64,000 nucleotides of DNA from Rhizobium leguminosarum (GCF_017876795.1 NZ_JAGIOR010000001.1:4304501-4368500); one strand, 5' to 3'; positions 26,970 through 37,123 are shown, numbered from the stretch's first letter. The notes: generated from the sequence alone by a model not told the origin. Made by a program: numbers and translations.

Positions 26970-27728
26970 ATGACTGTTAACAATCCGATTGCGGAAGAAG
27001 GGCCGATTGCTAGAGCCGAGGCGCTGAACGACACATTGGCGGGTCTCGACCTCGCTGGACGTCTGTCGCTGGTCTCCGGCCTTGGCGGCCGCGTGGTGTT
27101 CACCACGTCGCTCGGCATCGAGGACCAGGTGATCACTGCCGAGATCGGCACGCACCGCCTGCCGATCGATATTGCGACGCTGCAGACCGGCCGGCTGTTT
27201 GCCGAGACGCTGTCGCTGATCGAAGAGACGGAAAGCCAGTACGACATCCGGATTCAGCGCTTCGAGCCCGACAAGGCCGATATCGACGCCTATGCGGCGC
27301 AATACGGCCTCAACGGTTTCTACGAGAGCGTCGAAGCCCGGCATGCCTGCTGCGGCGTGCGCAAGCTGAAGCCGCTGGCCCGCGCACTCGAAGGTGCGAC
27401 GATCTGGATCACCGGCCTGCGCCGCGGCCAATCGGCCAATCGCGCCGAAACGCCGTTTGCCGAGTATGACGCCGAACGCCACCTCTTGAAGGTCAATCCG
27501 CTCGCCGATTGGGACCTGGAGGCGATCAAGGCCTTCGTGTCCGACAACGGCGTGCCGGTCAATCCGCTGCATCAGCGTGGCTATCCCTCGATCGGCTGCG
27601 AGCCCTGCACGCGGGCGATCAAGCCCGGCGAGCCGGAACGCGCCGGCCGCTGGTGGTGGGAGCAGGACGAGACGCGCGAATGCGGCCTGCATGTCGCCGA
27701 AGAGGCCGCGGTGATCGCCGCACAATAA
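26970..27728 (+). CDS. cysH: adenylyl-sulfate (APS/PAPS) reductase
   Basis: 252 aa. It reduces activated sulfate to sulfite using thioredoxin or glutathione. The [4Fe-4S] cysteines of the APS-reducing class are present: C127-C128 (RHACCGVRK), C210 and C213 (SIGCEPCTR), with the catalytic C238 in ECGLH near the end. VFTTSLGIEDQVI forms the nucleotide-binding start and ITGLRRGQSANRA the substrate loop. The four cluster cysteines suggest APS rather than PAPS as substrate, matching CysDN without an APS kinase nearby. AAAGGACAG lies upstream of the ATG. First gene of cysH-cysD-cysN. Confidence 0.95.
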   Translation: MTVNNPIAEEGPIARAEALNDTLAGLDLAGRLSLVSGLGGRVVFTTSLGIEDQVITAEIGTHRLPIDIATLQTGRLFAETLSLIEETESQYDIRIQRFEPDKADIDAYAAQYGLNGFYESVEARHACCGVRKLKPLARALEGATIWITGLRRGQSANRAETPFAEYDAERHLLKVNPLADWDLEAIKAFVSDNGVPVNPLHQRGYPSIGCEPCTRAIKPGEPERAGRWWWEQDETRECGLHVAEEAAVIAAQ

Positions 27729-27841
27729 TCAACTTCACGGCTGACCGGATCAGGGCGCGGCGACCGCCGCAGCCTTGGGGAAGCCAGCATCAGGAACTGC
27801 TTTGCGGCAAACCGCAAAGGATCGACAGTCTGGAGTAAAAC

Positions 27842-28795
27842 ATGCCCGATAGCCGTCCGGATACGGAACTCAGCAATCCCCAGAGCGCCAAAGCGCCACT
27901 CGACCCGCATCTGAAGGCGCTGGAAAACGAATCCATCCACATCTTCCGCGAGGTTGCCGCCGAATTCGAGCGTCCCGTCATGCTCTATTCGATCGGCAAG
28001 GACTCTTCGGTGCTCTTGCACCTGGCGCGCAAGGCATTCTATCCCGGCCGCGTGCCCTTCCCGCTGTTGCATGTGAATACCGGCTGGAAATTCCGGGAGA
28101 TGATCGCCTTCCGCGACGCGACCGCCAAGAAGTACGATCTCGATCTGATCGAGCACATCAATCCGCGCGGCGCGGCCGAAAACATCACGCCGTTCACCCA
28201 CGGTTCGGCGGCCTTCACCGACATCATGAAGACCGAGGGCCTGCGCCAGGCGCTCGATGCCGGCCAGTTCGATGCCGCTTTCGGCGGCGCGCGGCGCGAC
28301 GAGGAAGCCAGCCGCGCCAAGGAGCGGATCTATTCCTTCCGCACCCCCGATCATCGCTGGGATCCGCGCAACCAGCGGCCGGAATTGTGGAACGTCTACA
28401 ACGGCATGATCCGCAAGGGCGAGAGCGTGCGCGCCTTCCCGCTGTCGAACTGGACGGAAGTCGACATCTGGCGCTACATCCAGGCCGAAGACATTCCGCT
28501 GGTGCCGCTCTACTACGCCAAGAAGCGGCCGTTCGTGGAGCGCGACGGAATGATGATCCTGGCCGAGGATCCGCGCTTGGAATTGCTGCCCGGCGAAGTC
28601 CGCCAGGAAGGCATGATCCGCTTCCGCACCCTCGGCGACTTCCCGCTGACCGGCGCCATCCGCTCACAGGCGACCACCCTCGAAGAGGTGGTTGCCGAAC
28701 TCGAAATCGCAACGGTGTCCGAACGCCAGGGCCGCGCCATCGACCGCGACCAGTCCGGCTCCATGGAAAAGAAGAAGCGTGAAGGATATTTCTGA
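27842..28795 (+). CDS. cysD: sulfate adenylyltransferase subunit 2 (small, catalytic)
   Basis: 317 aa. ATP sulfurylase small subunit of the PP-loop family: [20 protein letters not shown] carries the SGKDS-type pyrophosphate loop, and [21 protein letters not shown] and [15 protein letters not shown] are invariant CysD blocks. It makes adenylyl sulfate from sulfate and ATP together with the GTPase CysN. It lies 113 bp after cysH and its stop is one base before the cysN ATG. The 27729-27841 gap holds no obvious terminator, so the three genes probably share a transcript. Confidence 0.97.
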   Translation: MPDSRPDTELSNPQSAKAPLDPHLKALENESIHIFREVAAEFERPVMLYSIGKDSSVLLHLARKAFYPGRVPFPLLHVNTGWKFREMIAFRDATAKKYDLDLIEHINPRGAAENITPFTHGSAAFTDIMKTEGLRQALDAGQFDAAFGGARRDEEASRAKERIYSFRTPDHRWDPRNQRPELWNVYNGMIRKGESVRAFPLSNWTEVDIWRYIQAEDIPLVPLYYAKKRPFVERDGMMILAEDPRLELLPGEVRQEGMIRFRTLGDFPLTGAIRSQATTLEEVVAELEIATVSERQGRAIDRDQSGSMEKKKREGYF

Positions 28796-28796
28796 G

Positions 28797-30293
28797 ATGA
28801 CCGCAGCCCAAACCGCCGTCTCGGCCGCCACCGTCGTCAGCCTGCCCGCCGCCGAGCCGCAGAAGGCCCAGCGCGACACGCGCCCGCTGCGGCTGATTAC
28901 CTGCGGCAGCGTCGATGACGGCAAGTCGACCCTGATCGGCCGCCTGCTCTGGGACACCAAGGCCGTCAAGGAAGACCAGGCCGCCACGCTGCAGCGCGAT
29001 TCCACCGGCAAGCAGAACGATCTCGGCCTGCCCGACTTCGCGCTGCTGCTCGACGGCCTGCAGGCCGAGCGCGAACAGGGCATCACCATCGATGTCGCCT
29101 ATCGCTATTTCTCGACCGACAAGCGCTCCTTCATCGTCGCCGACACGCCCGGTCACGAGCAATATACCCGCAACATGGCGACCGGCGCCTCGACTGCCGA
29201 TCTCGCCATCCTGCTGGTCGATGCCCGTTTCGGCATTCTCGAGCAGACGCGCCGTCACGCGACGATCGCCTCGCTGCTCGGGATCAAGCAGTTCGTGCTT
29301 GCCGTCAACAAGATCGACCTGACGGGCTACGACCGCGCCGGCTTCGACAAGATCACCCATGAATTCCGGGAATTTGCGCTGTCGCTCGGCGTCAAGCAGA
29401 TCACCGCCATTCCGATGTCGGCGCTGAAGGGCGAAAACGTCGTCTATTCCGGCCAGGCCGCCATGCCTTGGTACAGCGGCCCGACGCTGGTGGAGACGCT
29501 GGAGCTTGCGACCGTGCGCTCGTCGCAGACGGTCGGCTTCCGGCTTTCGGTGCAGCGCGTATCGCGGCCGGGCGAAAGCTTCCGCGGCTATCAGGGCACG
29601 GTTGCCGGCGGCTCGGTCAAACCAGGCGACAGCGTCATGATCCTGCCGTCGGGAATGGTCGCCAATGTCTCGAAGATCGTCACCTTCGATCTCGTGCGCA
29701 ACGCTGCCGTTGCCGGCGACGCCATCACGCTGGTGCTCGACCGCCAGGTCGATGTGGCGCGCGGCGACATGATCGTCTCGATCGACGCCCAGCCGCAGGT
29801 CGGCCTTGCCTTTGATGCGCAGATCGTCGCGCTGCAGCCTGAGGGCATCGAGCCCGGAAAACGCTACTGGCTGAAGAGCGGTTCGCGCCGCCAGCGCGTT
29901 CAGGTGCAGCCGCTCAGCCAGCTCGAGCTGAAGACCGGCACCTGGACTGCCGCCCAGCGGCTCTACATGAACGCCATCGGCAAAGTCCGGCTCGTCTTCG
30001 AAGAAGCGGCGATCTTCGACCCCTATGAGCAGAACCGGCTGTCCGGCTCCTTCATCCTGATCGACCCGGAGACCAACAACACGGTCGCCGGCGGCATGGT
30101 GACGGGCAAGCGCACCGAACTCGGCGGCCTGCACAACGGCGAAGGCCGCGTCATCCTCTCGCTCCCGGCCGATCTTGCCGAACAGATCATGGCCAGCGAA
30201 CTCTTCGCCAGCCGCAGCCACGAGGCCGAGGTGCGCCGGATGACGGCAGCCGAAGCGGCGGAACTCTGGTCGAGCGCTGCAAGCGATATCTGA
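28797..30293 (+). CDS. cysN: sulfate adenylyltransferase subunit 1 (GTPase)
   Basis: 498 aa. Translation-factor-like GTPase that drives ATP sulfurylase. G1 GSVDDGKSTLIGRLL, switch region EREQGITIDVAYRYF, G3 DTPGHEQYTRNMATGAS and G4 NKID are all intact, followed by the two beta-barrel domains. It ends at AAELWSSAASDI without a CysC (APS kinase) domain, unlike NodQ-type fusions, in keeping with an APS-reducing pathway. The frame is open upstream within cysD, but the ATG at 28797 is the natural start. Confidence 0.96.
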   Translation: MTAAQTAVSAATVVSLPAAEPQKAQRDTRPLRLITCGSVDDGKSTLIGRLLWDTKAVKEDQAATLQRDSTGKQNDLGLPDFALLLDGLQAEREQGITIDVAYRYFSTDKRSFIVADTPGHEQYTRNMATGASTADLAILLVDARFGILEQTRRHATIASLLGIKQFVLAVNKIDLTGYDRAGFDKITHEFREFALSLGVKQITAIPMSALKGENVVYSGQAAMPWYSGPTLVETLELATVRSSQTVGFRLSVQRVSRPGESFRGYQGTVAGGSVKPGDSVMILPSGMVANVSKIVTFDLVRNAAVAGDAITLVLDRQVDVARGDMIVSIDAQPQVGLAFDAQIVALQPEGIEPGKRYWLKSGSRRQRVQVQPLSQLELKTGTWTAAQRLYMNAIGKVRLVFEEAAIFDPYEQNRLSGSFILIDPETNNTVAGGMVTGKRTELGGLHNGEGRVILSLPADLAEQIMASELFASRSHEAEVRRMTAAEAAELWSSAASDI

Positions 30294-30301
30294 CAGGAGA
30301 T

Positions 30302-30327
30302 AAGGGGCCAGCACGACTGGCCTCTTA
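30302..30327 (+). terminator. terminator of the cysHDN operon
   Basis: AAGGGGCCAG and CTGGCCTCTT pair (one G-T) around a five-base loop, eight bases after the cysN stop. The T run is short. The remaining space up to 30612 is AT-richer, with no gene seen and no recognisable regulatory motif. Confidence 0.6.
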
Positions 30328-30612
30328 TGCGAGGCCGAATCCGCCGGCTGCTGTGCTGGCGGATCCCTGTCCCTCGGCTCAATTTTCTGTGCCGGCCTCT
30401 ACGACCGCCAAAAATATCAGAGTTTGCAGAAACCAGACTTTTTGAGTTCACGATTCGCTGTTTAGCGCTTGCCCGCGGGCCAATATGAGCCCATTTTAGA
30501 TCGGATCCTGGCGGTGCGGTAAGACGAGAGGTCATGCCTTGCAACGCTCAATTTCGACCTCGACTTAACGCGGCGCCTTTGCTCGACTGATCCCCGAGCG
30601 AGGAGGTTGTCC

Positions 30613-31254
30613 ATGTCCACGCCCTATGTCGACCATCCGCTACAACCGGGCGACCGGGTGCCGAACGTTGTGTTTGATGCGATCTCGCGCGAGGGGAAGA
30701 TCGCACTTGACGATTTTCGTGGCCGCAGCCCATTGTTGATCGGTTTGTTTCGAGGCCTGCATTGCCCGTTCTGCCGGCGCCATGTCGCGGCCATGGCATA
30801 TCTCAACCCGATGCTGCGTGAGAAAGGCGTCCAATCCCTGGCTGTCGTAAACACCCCGGTCGAACGCGCGCGGCTCTATTTCCGCTACCATCCGATACCC
30901 GATCTTCTGGCTGCTTCCGACCCGGTACGGGCTTCGCACCAGGCCTTCGGCTTACGCGAGATCGGGATCGACGCGGTCATGGCGATACGGATCGATCTTC
31001 CGGGCGAGTTGCCCGAGCCTATGAGCGTGATGGCAATGGACGACTTTATCAACGACAAGGAAGGATACCAAATTACGGAAGCCGATGAGCAGATGATGAC
31101 TGCCGACCATGGGCAGCTTGTCGGTCAGTTCCTGATAGACCGGGAGGGCATCGTGCGCTGGAGCTTCACTGAAGTTCTGGAGGCCGGGCTCCAGACATTC
31201 AAGGCACCGAATTCCCAGGAATTGATGTCGGTGGCTTCCCAAGTCGCGCTTTAA
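30613..31254 (+). CDS. redoxin / peroxiredoxin-like protein
   Basis: 213 aa with a thioredoxin-like core: PLLIGLFRGLHCPFCRRHVAAMAYL contains a CPFC redox pair in the position of AhpC/TSA or glutaredoxin-like active sites, after an N-terminal GDRVPNVVFDA typical of redoxins. It is probably a thiol-dependent peroxidase or disulfide reductase; the partner is unknown. The ATG at 30613 has GAGGAGG six bases upstream, so the in-frame TTG at 30607 is rejected. It is monocistronic, between cysN and the penicillin-binding protein. Confidence 0.85.
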   Translation: MSTPYVDHPLQPGDRVPNVVFDAISREGKIALDDFRGRSPLLIGLFRGLHCPFCRRHVAAMAYLNPMLREKGVQSLAVVNTPVERARLYFRYHPIPDLLAASDPVRASHQAFGLREIGIDAVMAIRIDLPGELPEPMSVMAMDDFINDKEGYQITEADEQMMTADHGQLVGQFLIDREGIVRWSFTEVLEAGLQTFKAPNSQELMSVASQVAL

Positions 31255-31392
31255 CAACGAAAAACTCGCTCGACGCCCACCGCCCGGGTGGTGCTCAGCG
31301 GGTTCCGGAACCGTTGCGGCCTTTTGCGGTGGAACGCCCGGCATCACCCGGCTATAAAGGTCATGCTGCGTTGGCCTTTTTAGCGGTAACCG

Positions 31393-33687
31393 ATGCCCAA
31401 CTCTCCCGAATCCTCAGGTGAAAACGTTAGCAACTCGAACTCGGATCGCAATCAGACACTGGATTCGGCAGCGCAAGCGGCCGCCTTGGAGTCGCCAGGG
31501 ATCACCCAAGGCGAAGACCCGCAGCCGCCCCATGGATCCTTCGACCAGACCAGACGTGCCGCCAGGACGCTGTTAGGTGCGATACGTCAAGATTTGCAGG
31601 CAAGTTCTGCTTTGGCAAAGGTCAAGACGGCCGCATTGTCTTGGAGGACGAAGCTAAGGAGGGCGACGCGGCTTGGAATCAAGTCAGCTCCGCACAAATG
31701 GATAACAACTGCTTTGGTCAAAGCCGGGCGCGGTATTCGCGATCGGCGTTCAAAGCGTGAAAATCGCCGGAGCGCATCGCTCATTGCGGGCTGGTGGAAA
31801 TTCGCTCTCGGGTCCATCCTTCTTGTCTGCCTCCTCGTCGGAAGCATGCTGGTGTGGGCACTGAAAGACGTGCCCTGGAGCGAAATCCGGAATGGAACGT
31901 TAAAGCCGGTCGTGGTGCTGGAAACCGCCGACGGCGCGCCGTTGGTAAGACAGGGACCTTATCAGGGGCCATATGCTCGATACGACCAGTTTCCACCCCA
32001 TCTGATCGATGCCGTCCTTTCGATTGAGGATCGCCGGTTCATGGGTCATTTCGGCATCGATCCCAGGGGCATCGCGAGGGCGCTTTTGCGGAACTTGGAG
32101 GCTGGCTCGGTGGTGGAGGGTGGCAGCACGATCACTCAGCAACTGATCAAGTTGCAATACCTCGACAGCGACCGAACAATAAAACGAAAGATTCAGGAGG
32201 TCGTGATCGCATTCTGGCTGGAGTGGAAGCTCGGCAAGGCAGAAATCCTGACGCGCTATCTGAATAGCGTCTATCTTGGCGCGGGGGCTACCGGCATGCC
32301 TGCCGCCGCGCGCATCTATTTCAACAAGGATGTCGGCGCCCTCAACCTGCGGGAGTCGGCGATGCTGGCGGGACTGCTGCGGGCGCCGAGCCAATGGAAT
32401 CCCATCGACAATTTCGAAGGCGCCCGGCAGCGCACCATGGTCGTCCTCGACGCGATGGCGGCCAATGGCAAGATCACCGCGCCGCAGACGGCGGAAGCCA
32501 AGACGAGCTTTGCCAGGCTGCAGCCAACGACACCAACGCCGCGTTCCGGAAGCTGGTTTGCCGACTGGATTTCGCCGCAAGCGAGCGAAATCGCCGGCTC
32601 CTCGCCGGGTTCGACGACGGTGCGCACCACGCTGGTGCCGACATTGCAGCAGATCGCCGAAAGGGTCGTGAAAAGAGCGCTCGACAGTGAAGGAAAGACG
32701 GTCGCAGCATCGCAGGCGGCGTTGGTTGCCATGACGCCCGACGGCGCGGTCGTTGCGATGGTTGGCGGGCGCGACTACAAGGCGAGCCAGTTCAACCGCG
32801 CCGTCACTGCGATGCGCCAGCCGGGTTCCACCTTCAAGCTATTCGTCTATTACGCAGCATTGAAGGCTGGGCTCACTCTGTCCGACCAGGTTCTCGACGC
32901 GCCAATAGACATTGACGGCTGGTCGCCGGAAAATTCCGGTGGCAACTATCGCGGTTGGGTAACGCTTGCCGAGGCGTTCGCGCGATCGCTCAATGCCGCG
33001 TCAGTGACGCTTGCCGAAGAGGTGGGTCTCGACAATGTGATTGCCGCCGCGCGCGAACTCGGCATCGATGCGCCGCTGGCCAACACGCCGTCATTGGCGC
33101 TTGGCACATCCGAAGTCAATCTGCTTAATCTCACCAGCGCCTATGCGTCGGTCCAACTCGGCAAGGCCCCTGTCAAGCCCTGGGGCATCATCGACTTTCA
33201 AGCGGCAGGGCAGCCCAAGACGTTTCGCGTCGGCTCACAATCAGAGCCGAATGTCGATCTTTCGCCCTACCAGTCCGATCTCCTCGGCCTTCTGCAGTTG
33301 GTGGTCGAGCGCGGTACTGGACGCGAAGCAGATCCCGGCACGTTTGCCGCCGGTAAGACCGGCACGAGCCAGAACAATCGTGATGCCTGGTTCGTCGGCT
33401 TCACGGAAGCCCTCGTCGTCGGTGTCTGGGTTGGAAATGATGATGACGCGCCGATGAAGGGGGTGACCGGCGGCGCCCTGCCAGCGCATATTTGGCGGGA
33501 CTTCATGCGCGAGGCGACGACCGAACCGACGTTGGACGGAGTGCGATCGACAGAAGCAGCCGTCGAGGGCCAAGGCGCGCCGCAGTCCTGTAACATCACC
33601 GCCTGCTCGCGGAGCTACCGCTCCTTTCGGCCGTCCGATTGTACCTATCAGCCATATTCCGGCGGCCGAAGGCTTTGCGAAAGGTGA
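31393..33687 (+). CDS. PBP1A-family bifunctional penicillin-binding protein
   Basis: 764 aa. A long basic, low-complexity cytoplasmic part (1-130) leads to one membrane segment (about 136-156). The glycosyltransferase 51 domain follows with the catalytic Glu at 212 (SIEDRRFMGHFGIDPRG) and GGSTITQQLIK at 243-253. The transpeptidase domain has S479-T-F-K482 (RQPGSTFK), S532-L-N and K655-T-G. It polymerises and crosslinks peptidoglycan in the periplasm. The C-terminus has four cysteines (CNITACSRSYRSFRPSDCTY, later LCER), possibly a disulfide-bonded tail. The 33688-33930 gap has no recognisable element. Confidence 0.95.
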   Translation: MPNSPESSGENVSNSNSDRNQTLDSAAQAAALESPGITQGEDPQPPHGSFDQTRRAARTLLGAIRQDLQASSALAKVKTAALSWRTKLRRATRLGIKSAPHKWITTALVKAGRGIRDRRSKRENRRSASLIAGWWKFALGSILLVCLLVGSMLVWALKDVPWSEIRNGTLKPVVVLETADGAPLVRQGPYQGPYARYDQFPPHLIDAVLSIEDRRFMGHFGIDPRGIARALLRNLEAGSVVEGGSTITQQLIKLQYLDSDRTIKRKIQEVVIAFWLEWKLGKAEILTRYLNSVYLGAGATGMPAAARIYFNKDVGALNLRESAMLAGLLRAPSQWNPIDNFEGARQRTMVVLDAMAANGKITAPQTAEAKTSFARLQPTTPTPRSGSWFADWISPQASEIAGSSPGSTTVRTTLVPTLQQIAERVVKRALDSEGKTVAASQAALVAMTPDGAVVAMVGGRDYKASQFNRAVTAMRQPGSTFKLFVYYAALKAGLTLSDQVLDAPIDIDGWSPENSGGNYRGWVTLAEAFARSLNAASVTLAEEVGLDNVIAAARELGIDAPLANTPSLALGTSEVNLLNLTSAYASVQLGKAPVKPWGIIDFQAAGQPKTFRVGSQSEPNVDLSPYQSDLLGLLQLVVERGTGREADPGTFAAGKTGTSQNNRDAWFVGFTEALVVGVWVGNDDDAPMKGVTGGALPAHIWRDFMREATTEPTLDGVRSTEAAVEGQGAPQSCNITACSRSYRSFRPSDCTYQPYSGGRRLCER

Positions 33688-33930
33688 TGTGGATGGGCAG
33701 AGATCGCGCCGGCCGTCCTTCATGCGCTACCGATTGGTATCGGCGCCTGGCCGAGGCCACTTATCCATAAAACGGCACTATCTTATGCATTTCAGCCATC
33801 TACAGCAATATAACCTGTTTCGATAGGGTACCCACCGTCGAGGTGGCTGTCGGCACGGACCGACTGCACTGCCTTTGTAAAGACGCCTGCCTATCTGATC
33901 GGCGGCGAATGACAGGGAAAGGATGAAGCT

Positions 33931-34884
33931 ATGTCTACAGACAACAAGCCACTGATCGCGATTACCGGTGCAACGAGCAAACAGGGGCGCAGCGTCGCTG
34001 CGACACTTTTGGAAAGCCAGCGTTTCCGCGTCCGTGCTTTCACTCGGAGAAAGGATTCGCCGGAAGCTTTACGTCTCGAGAAACTCGGCGCTGAAGTCGT
34101 CCCCGTGCCTCTCGAACTCGGCCTTCAGCGGGAGCTCGTTGCTGCATTCAAGGGCGCGGATGGCGCCTTTCTGATGACGCCGCCGATCGCCCCGCCGGAG
34201 ACAAGCGAGGCTCCTCTCGGCCGGCAGCTGGCAGATGCGGCCGTGGAGGCAGGCGTCGGGCACATTGTCTTCAGCACGCTTGAGAATGTCGACAAGATCA
34301 CCGGTGGGACGAAATATGCGCCGCATTTCACCGATAAAGCGCGCGTTGCAGATTACATTCGCGGCCTGCCGATCTCTCATTCCTTCATCATGCCGGCATT
34401 CTTCTATACCAATCTTCTCGAGTATTATGCGCCGCGCATAGAAGGCGACACCCTGCTCTTGCCGATTTATCTGCCGGAAGATTTCGCAGCGCCTTTTGTC
34501 GATCCGCTGACGGCGACCGGGCCGGTCGTCCTCGAGATATTCTCAAACTCCGAGCGCTACAACGGCAAAACGCTGCCGATCGTCGGCGATATCATTTCTC
34601 CGCGGGCGATGGTCGAAACCTTTCAGCGCGTGACCGGCCTCAAGGCCGAGTATCGAAATGCTTTCACCAGGGACGGCCTGCTGCAGTATTTTCCGGAGTT
34701 TGCCGCCAACGAATTTCTCGTTCGGGAGATTCTCGGGATGGTCGAATATGCTGTCGAGTACGGCTATTTCGGCAAGGAGCACGATCTGGAATGGAGCCGT
34801 CGCCTGAATCCCGAGACGCTCGACTGGGAGCAGTTTCTGCGGACGTCGCGGTGGCGCGGCGACAAGCGGTCTTTCGGAGGTTGA
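33931..34884 (+). CDS. NmrA-like NAD(P)-binding protein
   Basis: 317 aa, atypical short-chain dehydrogenase fold: IAITGATSKQGRSVAATLLE is the NmrA-type glycine loop (G-A-T-x-x-x-G), followed by RVRAFTRRKDSPEALRLEKLGAEVV for cofactor specificity. Members either sense redox state through NAD(P) binding or act as oxidoreductases (for example QorB/YtfG); no catalytic Y-x-x-x-K is evident. GGAAAGGATG lies upstream of the ATG. It is convergent with a LysR gene. Confidence 0.86.
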   Translation: MSTDNKPLIAITGATSKQGRSVAATLLESQRFRVRAFTRRKDSPEALRLEKLGAEVVPVPLELGLQRELVAAFKGADGAFLMTPPIAPPETSEAPLGRQLADAAVEAGVGHIVFSTLENVDKITGGTKYAPHFTDKARVADYIRGLPISHSFIMPAFFYTNLLEYYAPRIEGDTLLLPIYLPEDFAAPFVDPLTATGPVVLEIFSNSERYNGKTLPIVGDIISPRAMVETFQRVTGLKAEYRNAFTRDGLLQYFPEFAANEFLVREILGMVEYAVEYGYFGKEHDLEWSRRLNPETLDWEQFLRTSRWRGDKRSFGG

Positions 34885-34885
34885 A

Positions 34886-34945
34886 ACATGTCTCGCAAAA
34901 GTGCGGCAGCGGTTTTGCGATAACGAGATGCTTGAAAACAAAGGC
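34886..34945. repeat. rhizobial intergenic repeat (CGCAAAAGTG...GCGGTTTTG type)
   Basis: ACATGTCTCGCAAAAGTG followed by GCAGCGGTTTTGCGATAAC and GAGATGCTTGAAAACAAAG. The same arrangement is seen at 42100-42165 and, more diverged, at 35920-35980. It lies between two convergent genes. Confidence 0.7.
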
Positions 34946-35866
34946 TTACGATGGCCGGATTCCCGGCAGCTTAGCAATCTCGGCGGCAAGAAAGTCGACG
35001 AGCAGCCGAACGCGGGCAATGGCTGCACGCTCCGGAACAATCAGCAAGCTCAACGGAACCGGCGAGGGCCGATAGTCGCCAAGCACGACCTCGAGCCGGC
35101 CGTCGTCCAGAAGATCGTGAATCAGCCAGAGATGTGTCGGACCAATGCCGCGTCCGGCGGCAAGGGCTTCGCGTGCCGCAAGCCCGTGATCGACGCGCAA
35201 CCGACCGCTGACCGGGATCATCAGGCTGGTGCCATCGGGAGAGGAAAGAAGGAGCTGATTGCTGCCTGCCACATTGGACATCACGACGGTTTCGTAGCGC
35301 GACAGATCGGCCGGGCGCTGCGGCCGTCCGCGGCCGGACAAATAAGCCGGAGCGCCGACCAGCAGCCGCTGGCTCTCTCCGAGCGCATGAAGTTTCATTG
35401 AGCTGTCGGCGAGAGGGCCAAGACGGAGCGCCACGTCAACGCCTTCGCGAACCAGGTCGATACGCTCGTCCGTCAGGTTGAGGTCGACGCGGATGTCGGG
35501 ATGCCTGTCCTGAAAGTCAAAGATCATTCGCGTGACATGCATTACGCCAAGCGCTGCCGTACAGGAAAGGCGAACTGCGCCAGCGGGGGCCTGACGGGCA
35601 TCTCTGGCTTCTTCAGCAGCCTGTTCGACCAGGCGCAATATCTGAAGGCAGTTGGTATAATAGCGGCTACCTTCTTCCGTAAGGGTGACGCGACGCGTGG
35701 TGCGGCTGAGAAGCGGCACACCGACAGCCTCCTCAAGTTCGTTGAGGTGCCGCGTCACCGTGGATTGGCCGACGCCGAGCTCCCTTGCGACCATCGACAG
35801 GTTGCCGCGCTCGGCGACCCGAACAAAGGTGCGCATTCTGTCAAAAGACAGGCCCACCTTATCCAT
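34946..35866 (-). CDS. LysR family transcriptional regulator
   Basis: 306 aa. The N-terminal HTH reads FVRVAERGNLSMVARELGVGQSTVTRHLNELEEAVGVPLLSRTTRRVTLTEEG-type sequence, followed by a standard effector domain (LGVMHVTRMIFDFQDRHPDIRVDLNLTDERIDLVREGVDVALRLG), placing it in the CrgA/AaeR-like subgroup. It is convergent with the NmrA-like gene; a link between them is only positional. Confidence 0.92.
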   Translation of the reverse strand: MDKVGLSFDRMRTFVRVAERGNLSMVARELGVGQSTVTRHLNELEEAVGVPLLSRTTRRVTLTEEGSRYYTNCLQILRLVEQAAEEARDARQAPAGAVRLSCTAALGVMHVTRMIFDFQDRHPDIRVDLNLTDERIDLVREGVDVALRLGPLADSSMKLHALGESQRLLVGAPAYLSGRGRPQRPADLSRYETVVMSNVAGSNQLLLSSPDGTSLMIPVSGRLRVDHGLAAREALAAGRGIGPTHLWLIHDLLDDGRLEVVLGDYRPSPVPLSLLIVPERAAIARVRLLVDFLAAEIAKLPGIRPS

Positions 35867-35919
35867 TTTTCAGCACAGTGATTGTCATTTCGCCAATATA
35901 CGGAATAATCTTGGCTATG

Positions 35920-36042
35920 CCCAGAGCATGATGCCGAAAAGTGTGAGCGGTTTTCTCATGACATCATGCTCTAACTCTTTAATTGAGAACAGGATTCAGA
36001 TTTTAGGCCGACCGGGCCTAAAATCATCCTGTTCTAGTCCAA
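35920..36042. repeat. composite rhizobial intergenic palindromes
   Basis: Two hairpin units in tandem. AGAGCATGATG at the left pairs with CATCATGCTCT, with a GCCGAAAAGTGTGAGCGGTTTTC core between. Then AGAACAGGAT at the left pairs with ATCCTGTTCT, with TTTAGGCC/GGCCTAAA inside. Related units occur at 34886 and 42100. It lies between the LysR and LacI genes. Confidence 0.72.
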
Positions 36043-36085
36043 GCGGCAAGGCTCGGCTCCACGTCTATTGTCGGTGTGTACCAGA

Positions 36086-37123
36086 CTACCGCGTCGAGCC
36101 CCGCGGGATGATCGAGAAGCCGACGTCGGTCTTGTCTTCAGCAGGCGGCTCGTCGCGGACGGCGTGCAGCAGCATGTCGGCGACGCGGTAGCCGATATCG
36201 TAGCGCGGTATGCGCACCGTCGTCAGCGACGGCTCGGTAAAGGCCGAAAACTCCAGATCGTTGAAGCCGCAGATGCCGACATCCTCCGGCACGCGGATGC
36301 CGCGCGCTTTGCATTCGATGAGGACGCCAAGCGCCATTTCGTCGCTCTGGGCAAAGACCGCATCGAGATCCGGCACGCGCTGCAACAGGGTGGAAAACAA
36401 CTCCCTGCCGAGGCCGGTGCGGCTTGCCGCATCGCCGCCGATGATGAGATCGGGATCGAAACGCCCGGCTTCCCGCATCGCCGCCTCATAACCTTCGATG
36501 CGGCGGCGGGAGCGGACATCGGCGCCGCGGCCCATGAAAGCGATCCTGTTGTAGCCCTTCGCCAGCAGGAAACGGGTGGGTTCGGCGCCGGCCGCATAAT
36601 GATCGAGGCCGACGACCAGCGTTTGCGGCTCCTGGCTGAGATCGGCGATATGGGCGATGGGACAGGCAGCACGCTCGATCAGCGGCAGAAGATCACGATA
36701 GGATTCGGCGCCGGCGATGATGACGCCGGCCGGCTTCTGCGTCAGGAAGGATTTCAGCAGGCCGGCCTCCCCCTCGGCATGGCGGAGCGTATTGGAATAT
36801 TGCACGGTGAATTCGGTGTGGCGGAAGCGATCCTCGATACCGATCATCAGGTCGGTGAAACCGTATTGGTGCAAGGCGGGCGTGATGACGCCGACGATGC
36901 CGTTGTGGAGGCCGGCCAAGGCGCGAGCCGCAAGATTGGGGATATAGCCCATTTCGTCGACCGTGCGCAGGATCACCTCGCGCAGATCCTCCGAAACGAT
37001 CTGGGGATTGCGAAGCGCACGCGAGATGGTGATCGGACTGACGCCCACCTTCTTCGCCACATCGCTCAACGTCACATGCACACCGCGCTTGCCGTTGCGC
37101 CCCTGCCCTGCTGCCTTGCTCAT
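36086..37123 (-). CDS. LacI/GalR family transcriptional regulator (GntR-like)
   Basis: 345 aa. The LacI HTH reads VTLSDVAKKVGVSPITISRALRNPQIVSEDLRE with the hinge helix NLAARALAG. The sugar-binding domain carries VGVITPALHQYGFTDLM, VVGLDHYAAG and a closing ICGFNDLEFSAFTEPSLTTVR, close to gluconate repressors of the GntR (LacI) type. No sugar catabolic gene is next to it, so its targets lie elsewhere or it controls degP on the divergent side, which is less likely. Confidence 0.92.
   Translation of the reverse strand: MSKAAGQGRNGKRGVHVTLSDVAKKVGVSPITISRALRNPQIVSEDLREVILRTVDEMGYIPNLAARALAGLHNGIVGVITPALHQYGFTDLMIGIEDRFRHTEFTVQYSNTLRHAEGEAGLLKSFLTQKPAGVIIAGAESYRDLLPLIERAACPIAHIADLSQEPQTLVVGLDHYAAGAEPTRFLLAKGYNRIAFMGRGADVRSRRRIEGYEAAMREAGRFDPDLIIGGDAASRTGLGRELFSTLLQRVPDLDAVFAQSDEMALGVLIECKARGIRVPEDVGICGFNDLEFSAFTEPSLTTVRIPRYDIGYRVADMLLHAVRDEPPAEDKTDVGFSIIPRGSTR

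Noticed and set aside
28224..30314. Long minus-strand open frame (696 codons) over cysD and cysN
   Set aside because: Shadow of two unmistakable genes; high GC makes such frames common.
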